DNA of 64,000 nucleotides, taken from assembly GCA_014237465.1 (NCBI GenBank), contig JABZFM010000003.1:124001-188000 (forward strand). The letters run 5' to 3'. The position numbers and the translations under genes are program-made. Below the pieces are notes generated by a model, which saw only the letters and a list, made by a program, of their open reading frames with translations, did not search any database and was not told where the DNA came from. The stretch comes from Desulfobacteraceae bacterium. GTDB taxonomy: Bacteria > Desulfobacterota > Desulfobacteria > Desulfobacterales > Desulfosalsimonadaceae. Shown here one piece after another: positions 17,675-28,078 of the stretch. The first letter of the stretch is position 1. Each line of letters opens with the position of its first letter.

Positions 17675-17854
17675 ATGGCAGTACCAAAACATAAAGTTTC
17701 AAAATCAAGACGTGACAAACGGCGGACACATCAAAAAACAGGCGCGCCCAGCGTTGGCACCTGTCCGGAATGCGGTGAGGCCAAACTTCCACATTTTGCA
17801 TGTCCGGAATGCGGTGTTTATAAAGGCAGAAATGTAACAGAAGTATCTGAATAA
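17675..17854 (+). CDS. rpmF: 50S ribosomal protein L32
   Basis: 59 residues starting MAVPKHKVSKSRRDKRR, then a zinc-ribbon CPECG ... CPECG with 10 residues between the pairs, the diagnostic form of zinc-binding L32. The ATG at 17675 has a TTTAGGAG site. It heads the fatty-acid and riboflavin run. The plsX-fabH genes that often follow rpmF are absent; fabG comes next after 100 bp. Confidence 0.95.
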   Translation: MAVPKHKVSKSRRDKRRTHQKTGAPSVGTCPECGEAKLPHFACPECGVYKGRNVTEVSE

Positions 17855-17954
17855 TTTCATCAAACCTTTTTATTCCCGAAATTTAAAATCAGAATAAATT
17901 GATCTCCGACAGGTGATCGGCTTGCCATCGGTTTTCCGGATATTTTTATAAGAC

Positions 17955-18701
17955 ATGACCAGCGACATCAAACAAACGATTGTTGTGACCGGCGGTTCCA
18001 AAGGTATCGGGCGAGCCATATGCAAGGCGTTTGCCGCTCCGGGCGTTTGCGTATATTTTAATTTCAATTCCCCGGAAACAACCGGTCAGGATACAGCTGA
18101 AGAAATATCCGCGGCCGGAGGCGTTCCAAAGGGCATGCGGGTTGATGTCGCCTCGGAAACGGAAGTCACTGATTTTTTCAAAACGATTTTAGATGAAACC
18201 GGCAGAATCGATGTACTGGTCAATAATGCGGGAATTGCGAAAGACACCCTGCTGCTCCGGATGAAAGAAAAAGACTGGGATGATGTGATCCGTGTCAATT
18301 TAAAAGGAACCTTTAACTGCACAAAATCGGCTGCTAAAGCGATGCTGAAACAGCGCTATGGCCGGATCATCAATATCACATCCATTGCCGGGGTTGCGGG
18401 AAATCCCGGCCAGGCGAACTACGCGGCTTCAAAAGCGGGGATCATCGGTCTTACAAAAACCGTGGCCAAAGAGCTTGGATCCCGCGGAATCACGGTGAAC
18501 GCAATCGCACCCGGCTTTATTCAAACCGATATGACCGCCGGGTTGTCGGAAAAAACAGAATCGGCAATTATTTCTCAAATACCTTTGGCCCGAGCCGGCA
18601 CACCGGAAGACATCGCCGGGGTTGCCGTTTTTTTAGCCTCAAAGAGTGCGGACTACATAACCGGACAGGTCATTCATGTGAATGGTGGGATATATATTTA
18701 A
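17955..18701 (+). CDS. fabG: 3-oxoacyl-ACP reductase FabG (SDR family)
   Basis: 248 residues, a classical SDR. The cofactor loop TGGSKGIGRA is near 12-21, NNAG near 90, catalytic Ser in INITSIAG and the YAASK motif, all intact. It reduces 3-oxoacyl-ACP with NADPH in fatty-acid elongation. The assignment to FabG rests on its place 18 bp before acpP. The cofactor-side stretch AAPGVCVYFNFNS is a little unusual for the family. Confidence 0.9.
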   Translation: MTSDIKQTIVVTGGSKGIGRAICKAFAAPGVCVYFNFNSPETTGQDTAEEISAAGGVPKGMRVDVASETEVTDFFKTILDETGRIDVLVNNAGIAKDTLLLRMKEKDWDDVIRVNLKGTFNCTKSAAKAMLKQRYGRIINITSIAGVAGNPGQANYAASKAGIIGLTKTVAKELGSRGITVNAIAPGFIQTDMTAGLSEKTESAIISQIPLARAGTPEDIAGVAVFLASKSADYITGQVIHVNGGIYI

Positions 18702-18719
18702 AATAATGGAGAAACCTTT

Positions 18720-18950
18720 ATGAAAATTGAAGACAAAGTCAAAAAACTTATTGCGGAAAAATTAGATGTTGACATCAGCGACGTTGTGCCGGACGCATCT
18801 CTTATTGATGATCTCGGCGCGGATTCTCTTGCGATTGTTGAATTAATCATGACCATGGAAGAAGAATTCGACATCGAAGTCCCGGATGAAGACGCAGAAA
18901 AACTTGCAACCGTCAAAGAGGCAATCGCTTACATCATCGAAAAATCATAA
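18720..18950 (+). CDS. acpP: acyl carrier protein
   Basis: 76 residues, acidic, with the phosphopantetheine attachment Ser in [11 protein letters not shown]. It carries growing acyl chains. It follows fabG by 18 bp with an ATGGAGAAA-type site. In most bacteria fabF comes next; here the neighbour is rpiB. Confidence 0.97.
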   Translation: MKIEDKVKKLIAEKLDVDISDVVPDASLIDDLGADSLAIVELIMTMEEEFDIEVPDEDAEKLATVKEAIAYIIEKS

Positions 18951-19004
18951 AATCCGACCCACTACACCTCGGAATCGGATCAAATATCAGGGACAAACAG
19001 TTTT

Positions 19005-19448
19005 ATGGAAAGCACAACGCCAATTGTTATGGGAAGCGATCATGCCGGTTATGCATTAAAAAAATTCATCAAGGAATACCTGACCGTATCAGATTTTGAG
19101 GTTGAAGACTGCGGCACATTCAGCGAAGATTCGGTTGACTATACGGACTTCGGTATTCAAGTAGCCGGCAAGGTTTCTGCCGGTGATTTTAATCGCGGGA
19201 TTCTGGTTTGCGGAACCGGGCTTGGCATGTCCATGGTGGCAAACCGCTTTAAAAAAGTACGGGCGGCCCTGTGCAACGACCTTTTCTCGGCAATTATGAG
19301 CCGGCGGCATAATGATTCCAATATCCTTGTTTTAGGCGGCCGGGTCGTTGGCTCGGAACTCGCAAAAGAAATCGTGAATGTCTGGCTCAAAACGCCTTTT
19401 GAAGGCGGACGTCATAGAAAACGGATTGAGAAATTTGACACGATATAG
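19005..19448 (+). CDS. rpiB: ribose-5-phosphate isomerase B
   Basis: 147 residues. MGSDHAGYALKKFIKEYL, GILVCGTGLGMSMVANR with the active-site Cys, and the segment RRHNDSNILVLGGRVVG are all typical of RpiB. It interconverts ribose 5-phosphate and ribulose 5-phosphate, supplying the ribulose 5-phosphate used by RibB downstream in the same run. It lies between acpP and glyA, a known deltaproteobacterial order. Confidence 0.95.
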   Translation: MESTTPIVMGSDHAGYALKKFIKEYLTVSDFEVEDCGTFSEDSVDYTDFGIQVAGKVSAGDFNRGILVCGTGLGMSMVANRFKKVRAALCNDLFSAIMSRRHNDSNILVLGGRVVGSELAKEIVNVWLKTPFEGGRHRKRIEKFDTI

Positions 19449-19511
19449 AAGCAATACCATTTAAAAATCAATGGTGCTCTCAGGAGGATATAGTACCAGG
19501 AGAATATAGTA

Positions 19512-20762
19512 TTGAATGTTCAAGAAATTGAAAAAGTGGATCCGGAAATTGCCGACGCAATCTCCCGGGAATATAATCGACAGAAAAATACATTGGAGCT
19601 GATTGCATCTGAAAATATTGTCGGCCCGGCAGTTATGGCTGCCCAGGCCAGCGTCATGACAAACAAATACGCCGAAGGATATCCGGGCAAAAGATATTAT
19701 GGCGGCTGTGAAAATGTCGATATCGCAGAAACAAAAGCCATTGAACGCGCAAAAACCCTGTTTGGTGCTGATTATGCCAATGTTCAGCCGCACTCCGGCT
19801 CCCAGGCCAATATGGCCGTTTATTTCGCACTTCTGGAACCCGGTGATACGATTTTCGGAATGGATCTGTCCCACGGCGGTCATCTGACCCATGGTGCAGC
19901 CGCCAGTTTTTCAGGCAAATTTTTCGACTTTATTCATTACGGGGTCGGCAAGGAAACCGGTACCATTGATTATGACCGTCTGGCCGAACTGGCAAAAAAA
20001 CATCAGCCCAAAATGATCGTGGCCGGCGCCAGTGCTTACCCAAGATTTATTGATTTTGAAGCGTTCCGGGATATTGCCAAATCAGTAAACGCTTACCTGA
20101 TGGTTGACATGGCGCACATTGCCGGTCTGGTTGCCGGCGGTGTCCACCCCTCGCCGGTGCCGTATGCGGACATCGTCACCTCAACCACCCATAAGACATT
20201 AAGAGGCCCCCGGGGCGGCTTAATCCTGGCAACCTCGGAACTGGGTAAAAAGTTAAACAAGGAAATTTTTCCCGGTATACAGGGCGGTCCGCTGATGCAT
20301 GTCATTGCGGCCAAAGCCGTGGCTTTTAAACTGGCTTTAACCGATTCGTTCAAGCGGTACCAGAAACAAATTGTTAAAAACGCGTCAACGCTTGCCGGTT
20401 TTTTGATGGATAACGGCATCCGACTGGTATCCAACGGGACTGATAACCACATGATGCTGGTTGATTTAAGCAATCTGAATATCACGGGAAAAGTAGCAGA
20501 ACAAAAACTGGAGCACGCCGGCATCACTGTTAATAAAAACACGATTCCGTTTGATACACAAAGCCCCTTTGTTACCAGCGGCATTCGTATCGGCACACCG
20601 GCTGTCACCACACGGGGAATGAAAGAAGAAGAAATGAAGCGGATCGGCGGATTTATCGTGGATGTATTAAAACAGCCGGATAATGAAGAAATGATCTGCC
20701 GGGTTAAAGAAAGCGTCAATAAACTGTGTGCCGGTTTTCCACTTTTTCCGGAAACCGACTAA
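19512..20762 (+). CDS. glyA: serine hydroxymethyltransferase
   Basis: 416 residues. The PLP lysine lies in [14 protein letters not shown]; other marks are [13 protein letters not shown] and the substrate region [11 protein letters not shown]. It converts serine and tetrahydrofolate to glycine and methylene-tetrahydrofolate. The start is a TTG at 19512, since the nearby ATG is out of frame; an AGGAG site lies 7 bases before it. The leader holds a short direct repeat (AGGA-ATATAGTA twice). Confidence 0.95.
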   Translation: MNVQEIEKVDPEIADAISREYNRQKNTLELIASENIVGPAVMAAQASVMTNKYAEGYPGKRYYGGCENVDIAETKAIERAKTLFGADYANVQPHSGSQANMAVYFALLEPGDTIFGMDLSHGGHLTHGAAASFSGKFFDFIHYGVGKETGTIDYDRLAELAKKHQPKMIVAGASAYPRFIDFEAFRDIAKSVNAYLMVDMAHIAGLVAGGVHPSPVPYADIVTSTTHKTLRGPRGGLILATSELGKKLNKEIFPGIQGGPLMHVIAAKAVAFKLALTDSFKRYQKQIVKNASTLAGFLMDNGIRLVSNGTDNHMMLVDLSNLNITGKVAEQKLEHAGITVNKNTIPFDTQSPFVTSGIRIGTPAVTTRGMKEEEMKRIGGFIVDVLKQPDNEEMICRVKESVNKLCAGFPLFPETD

Positions 20763-20833
20763 GCCGGAATCGACTAAGACAGTTTAACGAGATCAATGAC
20801 CGGTTCTTATAATATCTGAGGGGAATAGAATAT

Positions 20834-21292
20834 ATGACCGCGGAACACCGTCCGTCCTGGGAAGAATATTTCATGGGCATCGCCCTTCTGGTGGCTAAAC
20901 GCTCCACCTGCTTAAGACGGGCTGTTGGCGCACTGATCATCAAGGACAAACGCATCCTGGCAACCGGTTATAACGGTGCCCCCACCGGCATCCGTCATTG
21001 CAGGGAAGTCGGCTGCCTCCGTGAAACCATGAATATCGAATCCGGCCAGCGGCATGAACTCTGCCGGGGTATTCATGCCGAACAGAATGCCATCATCCAG
21101 GCGGCATATCACGGTGCTCAGATCAAAGACGCGAGTTTATACTGTACCAATCTTCCCTGTTCCATATGCACCAAAATGATTATCAACGCCGGTATCAAAA
21201 AAATATACTATCAGGAGGGCTATGCGGATGAGCTCTCAAAAAACATGCTTGCAGAAACGGAAATTGAGGTTATACAACTAGATAGTGTGTGA
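20834..21292 (+). CDS. deoxycytidylate deaminase family protein
   Basis: 152 residues. The zinc site is formed by GIHAEQNAI (His and catalytic Glu) and [10 protein letters not shown] (two Cys), with an extra Cys-rich stretch CREVGC ahead as in dCMP deaminases and ComEB. It should deaminate dCMP to dUMP for thymidylate synthesis. It sits between glyA and nrdR, which fits one-carbon and deoxynucleotide metabolism. Confidence 0.88.
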   Translation: MTAEHRPSWEEYFMGIALLVAKRSTCLRRAVGALIIKDKRILATGYNGAPTGIRHCREVGCLRETMNIESGQRHELCRGIHAEQNAIIQAAYHGAQIKDASLYCTNLPCSICTKMIINAGIKKIYYQEGYADELSKNMLAETEIEVIQLDSV

Positions 21293-21419
21293 ACGAAAAG
21301 CTGGAAATTTTTCCAAGTACAAGGCGGGCGCAAATTTTAACCGGAGGAATACATTGAGTATTTTGAGGATTAAAATTTAAGCCCAACGCAGTAATTGGGA
21401 AAATTGACGGTTTTCGTTC
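21291..21419 (+). repeat. palindromic element family B, copy 2, at the end of the deaminase gene
   Basis: Arms GAACGAAAAGCTGGAAATTTT and AAAATTGACGGTTTTCGTTC pair imperfectly; the first bases overlap the deaminase stop codon. Interior: TACAAGGCGGGCGCAAATTTTAA reads into a central mini-stem AATACATTGAGTATT, then AACGCAG. Confidence 0.7.
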
Positions 21420-21487
21420 GGGCACTAGATAATTCTTAACCATACATCACACACCCCCTCTATCGGGATAAAAAAGGATGGCAGAAA

Positions 21488-21934
21488 ATGAAATGCCCCT
21501 ATTGCCGTGATAACAACAACAAGGTGATTGATTCCAGACTCAGCAAGGACGGCAATGCGATTCGGCGGCGCCGCGAATGCATATCCTGCGAACGGCGATT
21601 CACCACCTATGAGCACATTGAAGATATCCCGCTCATGATTATTAAAAAGGACAAGCGCCGGGAAGTCTTCAGCCGGGACAAGGTGCGGGCGGGTCTTCAG
21701 AAAGCCTGTGAAAAGCGGGAAATCAGCATGAATGTGATCGAGTCATACACTGAAGAACTGGAACGGGATCTGAGAGAATCGGAAGCAAAGGAAATTCCAT
21801 CCACCATTATCGGGGAAAAAATGATGGCAATCCTCCACAGCCTTGACAAAGTCGCCTATGTGCGCTTTGCTTCGGTGTATCGGGATTTCAAAGATGTCAC
21901 TGATTTTGAAAATGAGCTGAAAACATTAAAATAA
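21488..21934 (+). CDS. nrdR: transcriptional repressor NrdR
   Basis: 148 residues. The zinc ribbon MKCPYCRDNNNKVIDSRL ... CISCERRFTTYE is followed by an ATP-cone domain. NrdR senses ATP/dATP and represses ribonucleotide reductase operons. No nrd gene or NrdR box pair was noticed within this window. AAGGATG serves as ribosome site. Position before ribD is the widely conserved nrdR-rib arrangement. Confidence 0.97.
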   Translation: MKCPYCRDNNNKVIDSRLSKDGNAIRRRRECISCERRFTTYEHIEDIPLMIIKKDKRREVFSRDKVRAGLQKACEKREISMNVIESYTEELERDLRESEAKEIPSTIIGEKMMAILHSLDKVAYVRFASVYRDFKDVTDFENELKTLK

Positions 21935-21987
21935 ATATCCCTGCGTCCACAAGCAATTTATTTATAGAATAATTTGGAATATACGTA

Positions 21988-22020
21988 AATGGTTTCGCAG
22001 AAAAATTTTGCGAAACCATT
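21988..22020. terminator. 12-bp hairpin after nrdR
   Basis: AATGGTTTCGCA and TGCGAAACCATT form a perfect 12-bp stem around a 9-base loop, followed by ATGTTTT, a poor T-run. The arm sequence equals the end of palindromic family A (compare 38527), so this may be a minimal relic of that family working as a terminator. Confidence 0.5.
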
Positions 22021-22089
22021 ATGTTTTGGACAAACGAAAACCTAAATTAAGCACCGCTTTGCAGTAATTGCAAAGCCTGATTGAACACC

Positions 22090-23208
22090 ATGAACGACCG
22101 TCATTTTATGAAAATCGCGCTGGAACTGGCAGCCAGAGGAAAGGGATATACATCCCCGAATCCGGTGGTCGGTGCTGTGGTGGTTAAAGATGGCAAAATT
22201 GTCGGCAAAGGCTGGCATGAAAAAATCGGTGGCCCCCATGCTGAGGTGAATGCGATTGATGACGCGGGAGACCTAACTGCGGGAAGTACGATTTATGTAA
22301 CACTGGAACCCTGCAACCACCAGGGACGTACCCCTCCCTGCACCCGGAAAATCCTTGCCGCCAACATCAAACATGTTGTCATGGCAATGAAAGATCCGAA
22401 TCCGGATGTGAGCGGCGGCGGCTCCGACTTTTTAATCCAAAACGGAATCTCCGTGGAATCCGGTGTATGTGAAGCCGAAGCCCGACGTTTAAACGAAAGC
22501 TTTATCAAATATATCCACACAAAACGGCCGTTTGTGATGCTAAAATGCGCGGCAACATTAGACGGCCGAATTGCGACGCGAACCGGTGACTCCAAGTGGG
22601 TTACCGGAGAATCGTCCCGAAAATACGTTCATGAACTGCGCCATGAAATGGATGCGATCATGGTTGGGGTTAATACGGTCAAAGCAGATAACCCCAGCCT
22701 GACAACACGGTTAGAAGATAAAAAAGGGGCGGATCCCATCCGGATTGTATTGGATACGAAGCTGTCCATCCCGGAAAATTCAAAGTTATTGCAGAGCCCT
22801 CCAGGCTCTGATACGTTAATTATTACAGGCAATTCGAAATCATCGCCAAAACGGGACAACCTTGAAAAACCGGGCGTTAAGGTCATTGATGCAGCAATGA
22901 AAGATGGCCGGATTGATTTGGATGCCCTGATGAATCAATTGGGGGAAATGGGGATCACCAGTATTCTGGTTGAAGGAGGCGCGCAGGTGGCCGCTTCCGC
23001 TTTGCAGGCAAAAATTGTGGATAAGGTCAATTTTTTTTATGCGCCCAAAATTCTGGGGGGTGATGACGGTATTCCCATGTGCAGCGGAACAGGTCCGGAA
23101 CTCATGGCCGACAGTATCCCGGTCAGAAACACGAGCGTCCGGCAGTTTGGTAATGATATCATGATTGAAGGGTACATCAAATATAACACCAATTTAAATT
23201 ATAACTAA
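22090..23208 (+). CDS. ribD: bifunctional riboflavin deaminase/reductase RibD
   Basis: About 372 residues. The N-terminal deaminase has HAEVNAI and PCNHQGRTPPC for zinc; the C-terminal reductase starts near LKCAATLDGRIATRTGDSKW and includes GITSILVEGGAQV. It catalyses the second and third steps of riboflavin synthesis. The start is taken at ATG 22090; TTG 22081 is in frame too. No ribosome site is clear. No FMN riboswitch was recognised upstream. Confidence 0.95.
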   Translation: MNDRHFMKIALELAARGKGYTSPNPVVGAVVVKDGKIVGKGWHEKIGGPHAEVNAIDDAGDLTAGSTIYVTLEPCNHQGRTPPCTRKILAANIKHVVMAMKDPNPDVSGGGSDFLIQNGISVESGVCEAEARRLNESFIKYIHTKRPFVMLKCAATLDGRIATRTGDSKWVTGESSRKYVHELRHEMDAIMVGVNTVKADNPSLTTRLEDKKGADPIRIVLDTKLSIPENSKLLQSPPGSDTLIITGNSKSSPKRDNLEKPGVKVIDAAMKDGRIDLDALMNQLGEMGITSILVEGGAQVAASALQAKIVDKVNFFYAPKILGGDDGIPMCSGTGPELMADSIPVRNTSVRQFGNDIMIEGYIKYNTNLNYN

Positions 23209-23218
23209 ACTGACACTT

Positions 23219-23881
23219 ATGTTTACAGGTATTATTGAAGGTTTGGGGAAAATAACCGGTATCCGCTCAGCCGGTGAAGGCAAACGCTTTGCCATTGATG
23301 CGAGTTTTGCTTTAGACGGCTCTAAAATCGGAGACAGCATCGCAGTTAATGGTGCCTGCCTGACCGCTGTCACGATTGCAAAATCCCGGTTTGAAGTCGA
23401 TGTATCACCGGAAACCATTGATAAAACCACATTAAAGAATATAAAAATCGGAGAACAGGTAAATATAGAAAGGGCATTGCGCCTGTCAGACCGAATAGAC
23501 GGTCACCTGGTGTCCGGCCATATTGACGGCACCGGCCGGATTACCCATAAAAATCAAAAGGGCAATGCCATCCTGGTCGGATTCTCTGTCCCTCACTCCC
23601 TGACCCGTTTCATGATTGCCAAAGGGTCTGTTGCCATCGACGGTATCAGCCTGACCATCAACACCTGTGATGAACAGAATTTTGAAGTCAGCATTATTCC
23701 GCATACAGCCGAAATCACGACCATAGGCATCAGGAATGTCGGGGATGCCGTTAACATTGAAACCGATATGCTCGGTAAATACGTGGAGAAATTTCTGACA
23801 AACAAACATACAACTGACAATAATAAAAATCCCAGAAAACCGGTTGATATGGAATTTTTATTGAAAACCGGATTTATTTAA
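23219..23881 (+). CDS. ribE: riboflavin synthase, alpha chain
   Basis: 220 residues, two tandem lumazine-binding repeats beginning MFTGIIEGLGKI and SGHIDGTGRI. It dismutates two lumazine molecules to riboflavin. It starts 10 bp after ribD and belongs to the same transcript. Confidence 0.95.
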   Translation: MFTGIIEGLGKITGIRSAGEGKRFAIDASFALDGSKIGDSIAVNGACLTAVTIAKSRFEVDVSPETIDKTTLKNIKIGEQVNIERALRLSDRIDGHLVSGHIDGTGRITHKNQKGNAILVGFSVPHSLTRFMIAKGSVAIDGISLTINTCDEQNFEVSIIPHTAEITTIGIRNVGDAVNIETDMLGKYVEKFLTNKHTTDNNKNPRKPVDMEFLLKTGFI

Positions 23882-23989
23882 ACCATAAAAAATAAATATT
23901 ATTAATCAAATTCAAAACATCCGGAGTCACGATAAATGTCTTACCATATTTCCGGTGTTTGGATATAGTTAAGGAGATAACCGTTTAAC

Positions 23990-25204
23990 ATGTCACATTT
24001 AAGCATTGAAGAAGCGATCAGAGACATCAACGAAGGGAAAATGGTCATTCTGGTAGATGATGAAGACCGGGAAAACGAGGGCGATCTCACCATTGCGGCT
24101 GAAGCCGTAACACCTGAAATTATTAATTTTATGGCCACCCACGGCCGGGGCTTGATCTGCCTGTCTTTAACAGCAGATATGGTTAAAAAACTCGACCTGC
24201 CGATGATGGTCAACGATAACACGTCTCAATTTAAAACCGGTTTTACCGTATCCATTGAAGCACGGCATGGCGTGACAACCGGCATTTCTGCCGCTGACCG
24301 GGCAAAAACGATTCAAACCGCCATTGCAGATGATGCCAGGCCGGAAGACATTGCCCGACCAGGTCATATTTTTCCTTTGCGCGCCCGAAGAGGCGGCGTC
24401 ATTGTCCGCACGGGCCAGACGGAAGGTTCCGTTGACCTGGCAAGACTTGCCGGATGCAAGCCGGCGGGCGTGATTTGTGAAATAATGGATGAAGACGGAA
24501 CCATGGCCAGAATGCCGTCTCTGGAAAAATTTTCCGAAAAACATGGCATAGGGATCTGTACCATTGCTGATTTGATCGCATATAGGATGAGAACAGAATC
24601 CTTTGTTCAACGGGTTGTTGAAACAACCATTCCGACCACCCATGCCGGAGACTTCAAAGTCATTGTATATGAAAATGATCTGGAGGATTATCAACATATT
24701 GCTCTGATAAAAGGCGAAATTGATCCGGAAAAACCAATTCTGGTTCGGGTTCATTCGGAATGTTTGACTGGCGATATTTTTGGATCCCTCAGGTGCGACT
24801 GCGGAGAGCAGCTCGGCCGGGCCATGCAGATGATGGAAGAGGAAGGAAGCGGTGTGCTTTTGTATGTCCGCCAGGAAGGCCGCGGTATTGGTCTAGTCAA
24901 CAAATTAAAAGCCTACAATCTTCAGGATGAAGGCTATGATACCGTGGAAGCCAATGAAAAGCTCGGATTCAAGGCGGATTTAAGGGATTACGGTGTCGGC
25001 GCTCAGGTTCTGGCGGATCTTGGGATCAAAAAAATGCGCCTGATCACCAATAACCCTAAAAAAATCGTTGGCCTGGAAGGGTATGGACTCAGCGTGGTTG
25101 AGCAAGTCCCCATTCAGACTGAACCAACAAAGGAAAACCGGTGTTATCTCGAATGCAAGCGTTTAAAAATGGGACATTATCTGAATGTTGACACAACCCC
25201 GTAA
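23990..25204 (+). CDS. ribBA: DHBP synthase / GTP cyclohydrolase II fusion RibBA
   Basis: 404 residues. The RibB half has [12 protein letters not shown] and the [12 protein letters not shown] loop; the RibA half has [19 protein letters not shown] with zinc-binding cysteines and [14 protein letters not shown]. It makes the two riboflavin precursors from ribulose 5-phosphate and GTP. The ATG at 23990 has a GGAG site ~14 bases upstream. Both active sites look intact, so both activities are likely. Confidence 0.96.
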   Translation: MSHLSIEEAIRDINEGKMVILVDDEDRENEGDLTIAAEAVTPEIINFMATHGRGLICLSLTADMVKKLDLPMMVNDNTSQFKTGFTVSIEARHGVTTGISAADRAKTIQTAIADDARPEDIARPGHIFPLRARRGGVIVRTGQTEGSVDLARLAGCKPAGVICEIMDEDGTMARMPSLEKFSEKHGIGICTIADLIAYRMRTESFVQRVVETTIPTTHAGDFKVIVYENDLEDYQHIALIKGEIDPEKPILVRVHSECLTGDIFGSLRCDCGEQLGRAMQMMEEEGSGVLLYVRQEGRGIGLVNKLKAYNLQDEGYDTVEANEKLGFKADLRDYGVGAQVLADLGIKKMRLITNNPKKIVGLEGYGLSVVEQVPIQTEPTKENRCYLECKRLKMGHYLNVDTTP

Positions 25205-25227
25205 CAAATAAAGAAAAAGGAATACTC

Positions 25228-25701
25228 ATGTCGAAAATCATCGAAGGGAATCTACTTGCCGAAGGAAAACGGTTTGCACTGATCGTCGGCCGTTTTAATG
25301 ATTTCATCTCGGAAAAACTGGTCAGCGGCGCACTCGACGCATTAATCCGGAGCGGTGCCAAAGATGAAGATATTGATATTGTAAAAGTTCCCGGAGCATT
25401 TGAAATCCCGCTGGTTGCAAAAAAGCTGGTCCCCAAAAAATACGATGCCATCATCTGCTTAGGAGCTGTCATTCGCGGGGCCACACCCCATTTTGACTAT
25501 GTCAGCGCGGAAGTTTCCAAAGGGATTGCGACTGTGAGCTTAGACGCAGAAGTGCCCGTGATTTTTGGTGTCATCACCACCGACACCATTGAACAAGCCA
25601 TTGAACGGGCCGGAACCAAAGCCGGCAACAAAGGCTGGAGTGCAGCCATTGCAGCCATAGAGATGGCCAACCTGATGGGCGCGATTGAGGGACACAAATA
25701 A
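25228..25701 (+). CDS. ribH: 6,7-dimethyl-8-ribityllumazine synthase
   Basis: 157 residues. [13 protein letters not shown], the [13 protein letters not shown] stretch and [14 protein letters not shown] with the catalytic His define lumazine synthase. It condenses the products of RibD and RibB. An AAAGGAATA site is upstream. It ends 5 bp before nusB, the typical ribH-nusB pair. Confidence 0.97.
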   Translation: MSKIIEGNLLAEGKRFALIVGRFNDFISEKLVSGALDALIRSGAKDEDIDIVKVPGAFEIPLVAKKLVPKKYDAIICLGAVIRGATPHFDYVSAEVSKGIATVSLDAEVPVIFGVITTDTIEQAIERAGTKAGNKGWSAAIAAIEMANLMGAIEGHK

Positions 25702-25706
25702 CATTT

Positions 25707-26150
25707 ATGGGGGCTCGCCGCAAATCAAGGGAACTGGCCATGCAGGCGCTCTTCTGCATGGATATGCTGAAAAATGAATCTGATGAATTAATGGAGCGGC
25801 TTTCGGAAATGTTAAAGCTGGCGCCTGATATTCAGAGGTTTTACATGACTCTGATCAAGGGCGTTATTGAAAACAAATCCCGGATTGATCAACTCATTGA
25901 ACAATTTTCCAGTAACTGGAAAATCAGCCGGATGGGCTGTGTGGATCGCAATATTCTGAGAATTGCAGCATATGAATTATTGCACTGCCATGATATACCG
26001 CCGAAAGTATCCATCAACGAGGCGGTGGATATCGGTAAACTATACGGCACAGAAGAATCCGGGTCGTTTATCAACGGGATTCTGGACGGCATATATCAGC
26101 AGCAGATCGTCAAGATTAAAGAAAAAGAGCAATCGGACTATAATCTGTAA
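25707..26150 (+). CDS. nusB: transcription antitermination factor NusB
   Basis: 147 residues, basic N-terminus ([18 protein letters not shown]) and helical core with the conserved NIDRN-like stretch [16 protein letters not shown] and [17 protein letters not shown]. NusB with NusE binds boxA RNA in rRNA antitermination. It closes the riboflavin run. Confidence 0.97.
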   Translation: MGARRKSRELAMQALFCMDMLKNESDELMERLSEMLKLAPDIQRFYMTLIKGVIENKSRIDQLIEQFSSNWKISRMGCVDRNILRIAAYELLHCHDIPPKVSINEAVDIGKLYGTEESGSFINGILDGIYQQQIVKIKEKEQSDYNL

Positions 26151-26182
26151 ATCACCTAACACCAGAAGGACAAGGAGCTAAA

Positions 26183-27562
26183 ATGATGGAACAACGAAAA
26201 GTCTTTTTACGTGAGGATGAAATGCCCCGACAATGGTATAATATTCTGGCCGATATTAACATGAATCCGCCGCTGGGACCGGACGGCAATCCCGTCACCC
26301 CGGATCAGCTCACTCCGGTATTTCCGATGAACCTGATTGAGCAGGAGGTCAGCACCGAACGCTGGATTGATATTCCCGAACCGGTTCTTGACATCCTGAA
26401 AATATGGCGCCCGGCCCCGCTTGTTCGGGCCAGAAACCTTGAAAAAGCTTTGGGCACCCCGGCCAAAATATATTTTAAAAATGAAAGTTTGAGCCCCCCG
26501 GGAAGTCACAAGCCGAACACAGCGGTTCCCCAGGCATATTACAATAAAGAATTCGGCATCAAACGAATTACAACGGAAACCGGCGCCGGTCAATGGGGCA
26601 GTGCCTTGTCTTTTGCTTGCGCCCTGTTTGGTCTTGAATGCAAAATATATATGGTCCGGGTCAGCTTTGACCAGAAACCGTACCGGAAATCCATGATGGC
26701 CACGTGGGGCGGAAACTGCATTGCCAGCCCCAGCCCGGACACCAAAGCCGGCCGCGACGCCCTGGAACGAAATCCGAACACACCAGGCAGCCTGGGCATA
26801 GCCATCAGCGAGGCCATTGAAGAAGCAGTATCCGATGAAAGCGGACAAACCAGATATTCTTTGGGAAGCGTTCTCAATCATGTGATGCTCCACCAGACCA
26901 TTATCGGTCTGGAAGCTAAAAAACAGATGGAAAAAATCGGAGAATACCCGGATGTTATTATCGGCTGCGCCGGCGGCGGAAGTAATTTTGCGGGTCTGGC
27001 CTTTCCGTTTGTGCATGATAAAATCAACGGCAAGCAAATTGAAATCATTCCCGTAGAACCCGCCGCTTGCCCGACATTGACCAAAGCGCCGTTTGTTTAC
27101 GATCACGGGGATACGGCAAAATACACGCCCCTGCTTCCCATGTACAGCCTGGGACATGCGTTTGTACCGCCCCCGATTCATTCCGGCGGCTTGCGATATC
27201 ACGGCATGGCGCCCACCGTCAGCCAGCTTGTAAATGAAGGTCTGCTCACCCCGAGATCCGTTAGGCAGCAAGAGGTTTTTGAAGCCGGCATCCTTGCCGC
27301 CCGCACTGAAGGAATAATTCCGGCCCCGGAAACCAATCATGCCCTGGCGACAGTTGTTGAGGAAGCCAATAAAGCCAAGGAAGAAGGCAAGGAAAAGGTT
27401 ATCCTGTTCAACTGGAGCGGTCACGGACTTCTGGACCTTACGGCATACGACAGCTATTTTGCAGGAAACATCAAAAATATTGTTCTTTCAGATGAGGCAA
27501 TGACAGAGGCAGGGAAAATCTATGCTAACCATCCAAAACCGCAATCGCTAAAGAGCAAATAA
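26183..27562 (+). CDS. trpB2: TrpB2-type tryptophan synthase beta chain
   Basis: 459 residues, longer than TrpB1 (~400). The PLP lysine lies in [10 protein letters not shown], the phosphate-binding loop is [10 protein letters not shown], and the N-terminal extension ([18 protein letters not shown]) is the TrpB2 mark. TrpB2 converts indole or phosphoserine-derived substrates with serine to tryptophan and often lies away from trpA, as here. It may salvage indole. A GGAG site precedes the ATG. Confidence 0.9.
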   Translation: MMEQRKVFLREDEMPRQWYNILADINMNPPLGPDGNPVTPDQLTPVFPMNLIEQEVSTERWIDIPEPVLDILKIWRPAPLVRARNLEKALGTPAKIYFKNESLSPPGSHKPNTAVPQAYYNKEFGIKRITTETGAGQWGSALSFACALFGLECKIYMVRVSFDQKPYRKSMMATWGGNCIASPSPDTKAGRDALERNPNTPGSLGIAISEAIEEAVSDESGQTRYSLGSVLNHVMLHQTIIGLEAKKQMEKIGEYPDVIIGCAGGGSNFAGLAFPFVHDKINGKQIEIIPVEPAACPTLTKAPFVYDHGDTAKYTPLLPMYSLGHAFVPPPIHSGGLRYHGMAPTVSQLVNEGLLTPRSVRQQEVFEAGILAARTEGIIPAPETNHALATVVEEANKAKEEGKEKVILFNWSGHGLLDLTAYDSYFAGNIKNIVLSDEAMTEAGKIYANHPKPQSLKSK

Positions 27563-27579
27563 TTGAAGGAAACTGTTAA

Positions 27580-27852
27580 ATGTCGTTAGATCAACCAATA
27601 GAAGACCTGGAAAGGCGCTGCCCGAGACTGGGCAGCTCCATTTCCTTTCAATACTGCCTGATCAGTGGAGAGGATGATTTTGTTTGCTGGAAAATTCTGG
27701 ACTGCTGGTGGGAAACATTTGATGTGGAGCGCTATTTAAAAAAAAATATGCCGGAAGCGGAATTTAATCATCTGATGGCCACGGCGGACAAGCCCAAAAA
27801 CAAAATCAGCAGTATTATTGAAATCATTGAAAAAGCAAAAAAAGGTAGATAG
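27580..27852 (+). CDS. small conserved-looking protein of unknown function
   Basis: 90 residues starting MSLDQPIEDLERRCPRLG. The first half carries three cysteines and a Trp-rich stretch (FVCWKILDCWWETFDVERYL); the second half is charged and helical. There is no signal peptide or membrane helix. A GAAGGA site and an 18-bp gap from trpB2 suggest one transcript. I do not recognise the family. The paired Cys near residues 14, 26, 36 and 41 could bind metal or haem, which is speculation. Confidence 0.7.
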   Translation: MSLDQPIEDLERRCPRLGSSISFQYCLISGEDDFVCWKILDCWWETFDVERYLKKNMPEAEFNHLMATADKPKNKISSIIEIIEKAKKGR

Positions 27853-27882
27853 GTAAAAGGTAGAATTTTTTTTAATGCGTAG

Positions 27883-27916
27883 GCCGGATTAGCTCGTAGA
27901 GCGTAATCCGGCTTTT
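27883..27916 (+). terminator. hairpin terminator after the 90-residue protein gene
   Basis: GCCGGATTA-GCTC and GAGC-TAATCCGGC pair with one bulged base around a GTA loop, followed by TTTT. It ends the trpB2 transcript. Confidence 0.65.
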
Positions 27917-28012
27917 GCAAAAGGTGGAAAGCTTTTAGGCACTGATCATTCCCGCTCATATTAAACTGAAATTTTAAATGGTTTGAGTTGAGCGTTGTGC
28001 AATGACGGATAC

Positions 28013-28050
28013 ACTTCAGCCTTCAGTCTTCAACCTATTTACCTAATTAA
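28013..28050 (+). repeat. heptameric TTCAGYC repeat before the hydrolase gene
   Basis: CTTCAGC, CTTCAGT and CTTCAAC follow one another, then CTATTTACCTAATTA. The same unit plus the ACCTAATTA tail occurs at 40376. Confidence 0.6.
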
Positions 28051-28078
28051 AATCATTTAATTTCTTAGGAGAAAACCG

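Noticed and set aside
21935-22089. FMN riboswitch before ribD
   Set aside because: None of the conserved RFN strings could be found; only the short hairpin at 21988-22020 is present.
26207-27424. Open frame of 405 codons on the minus strand opposite trpB2
   Set aside because: It is fully nested in trpB2, has no family similarity and no ribosome site; G+C-biased third positions of trpB2 create it.
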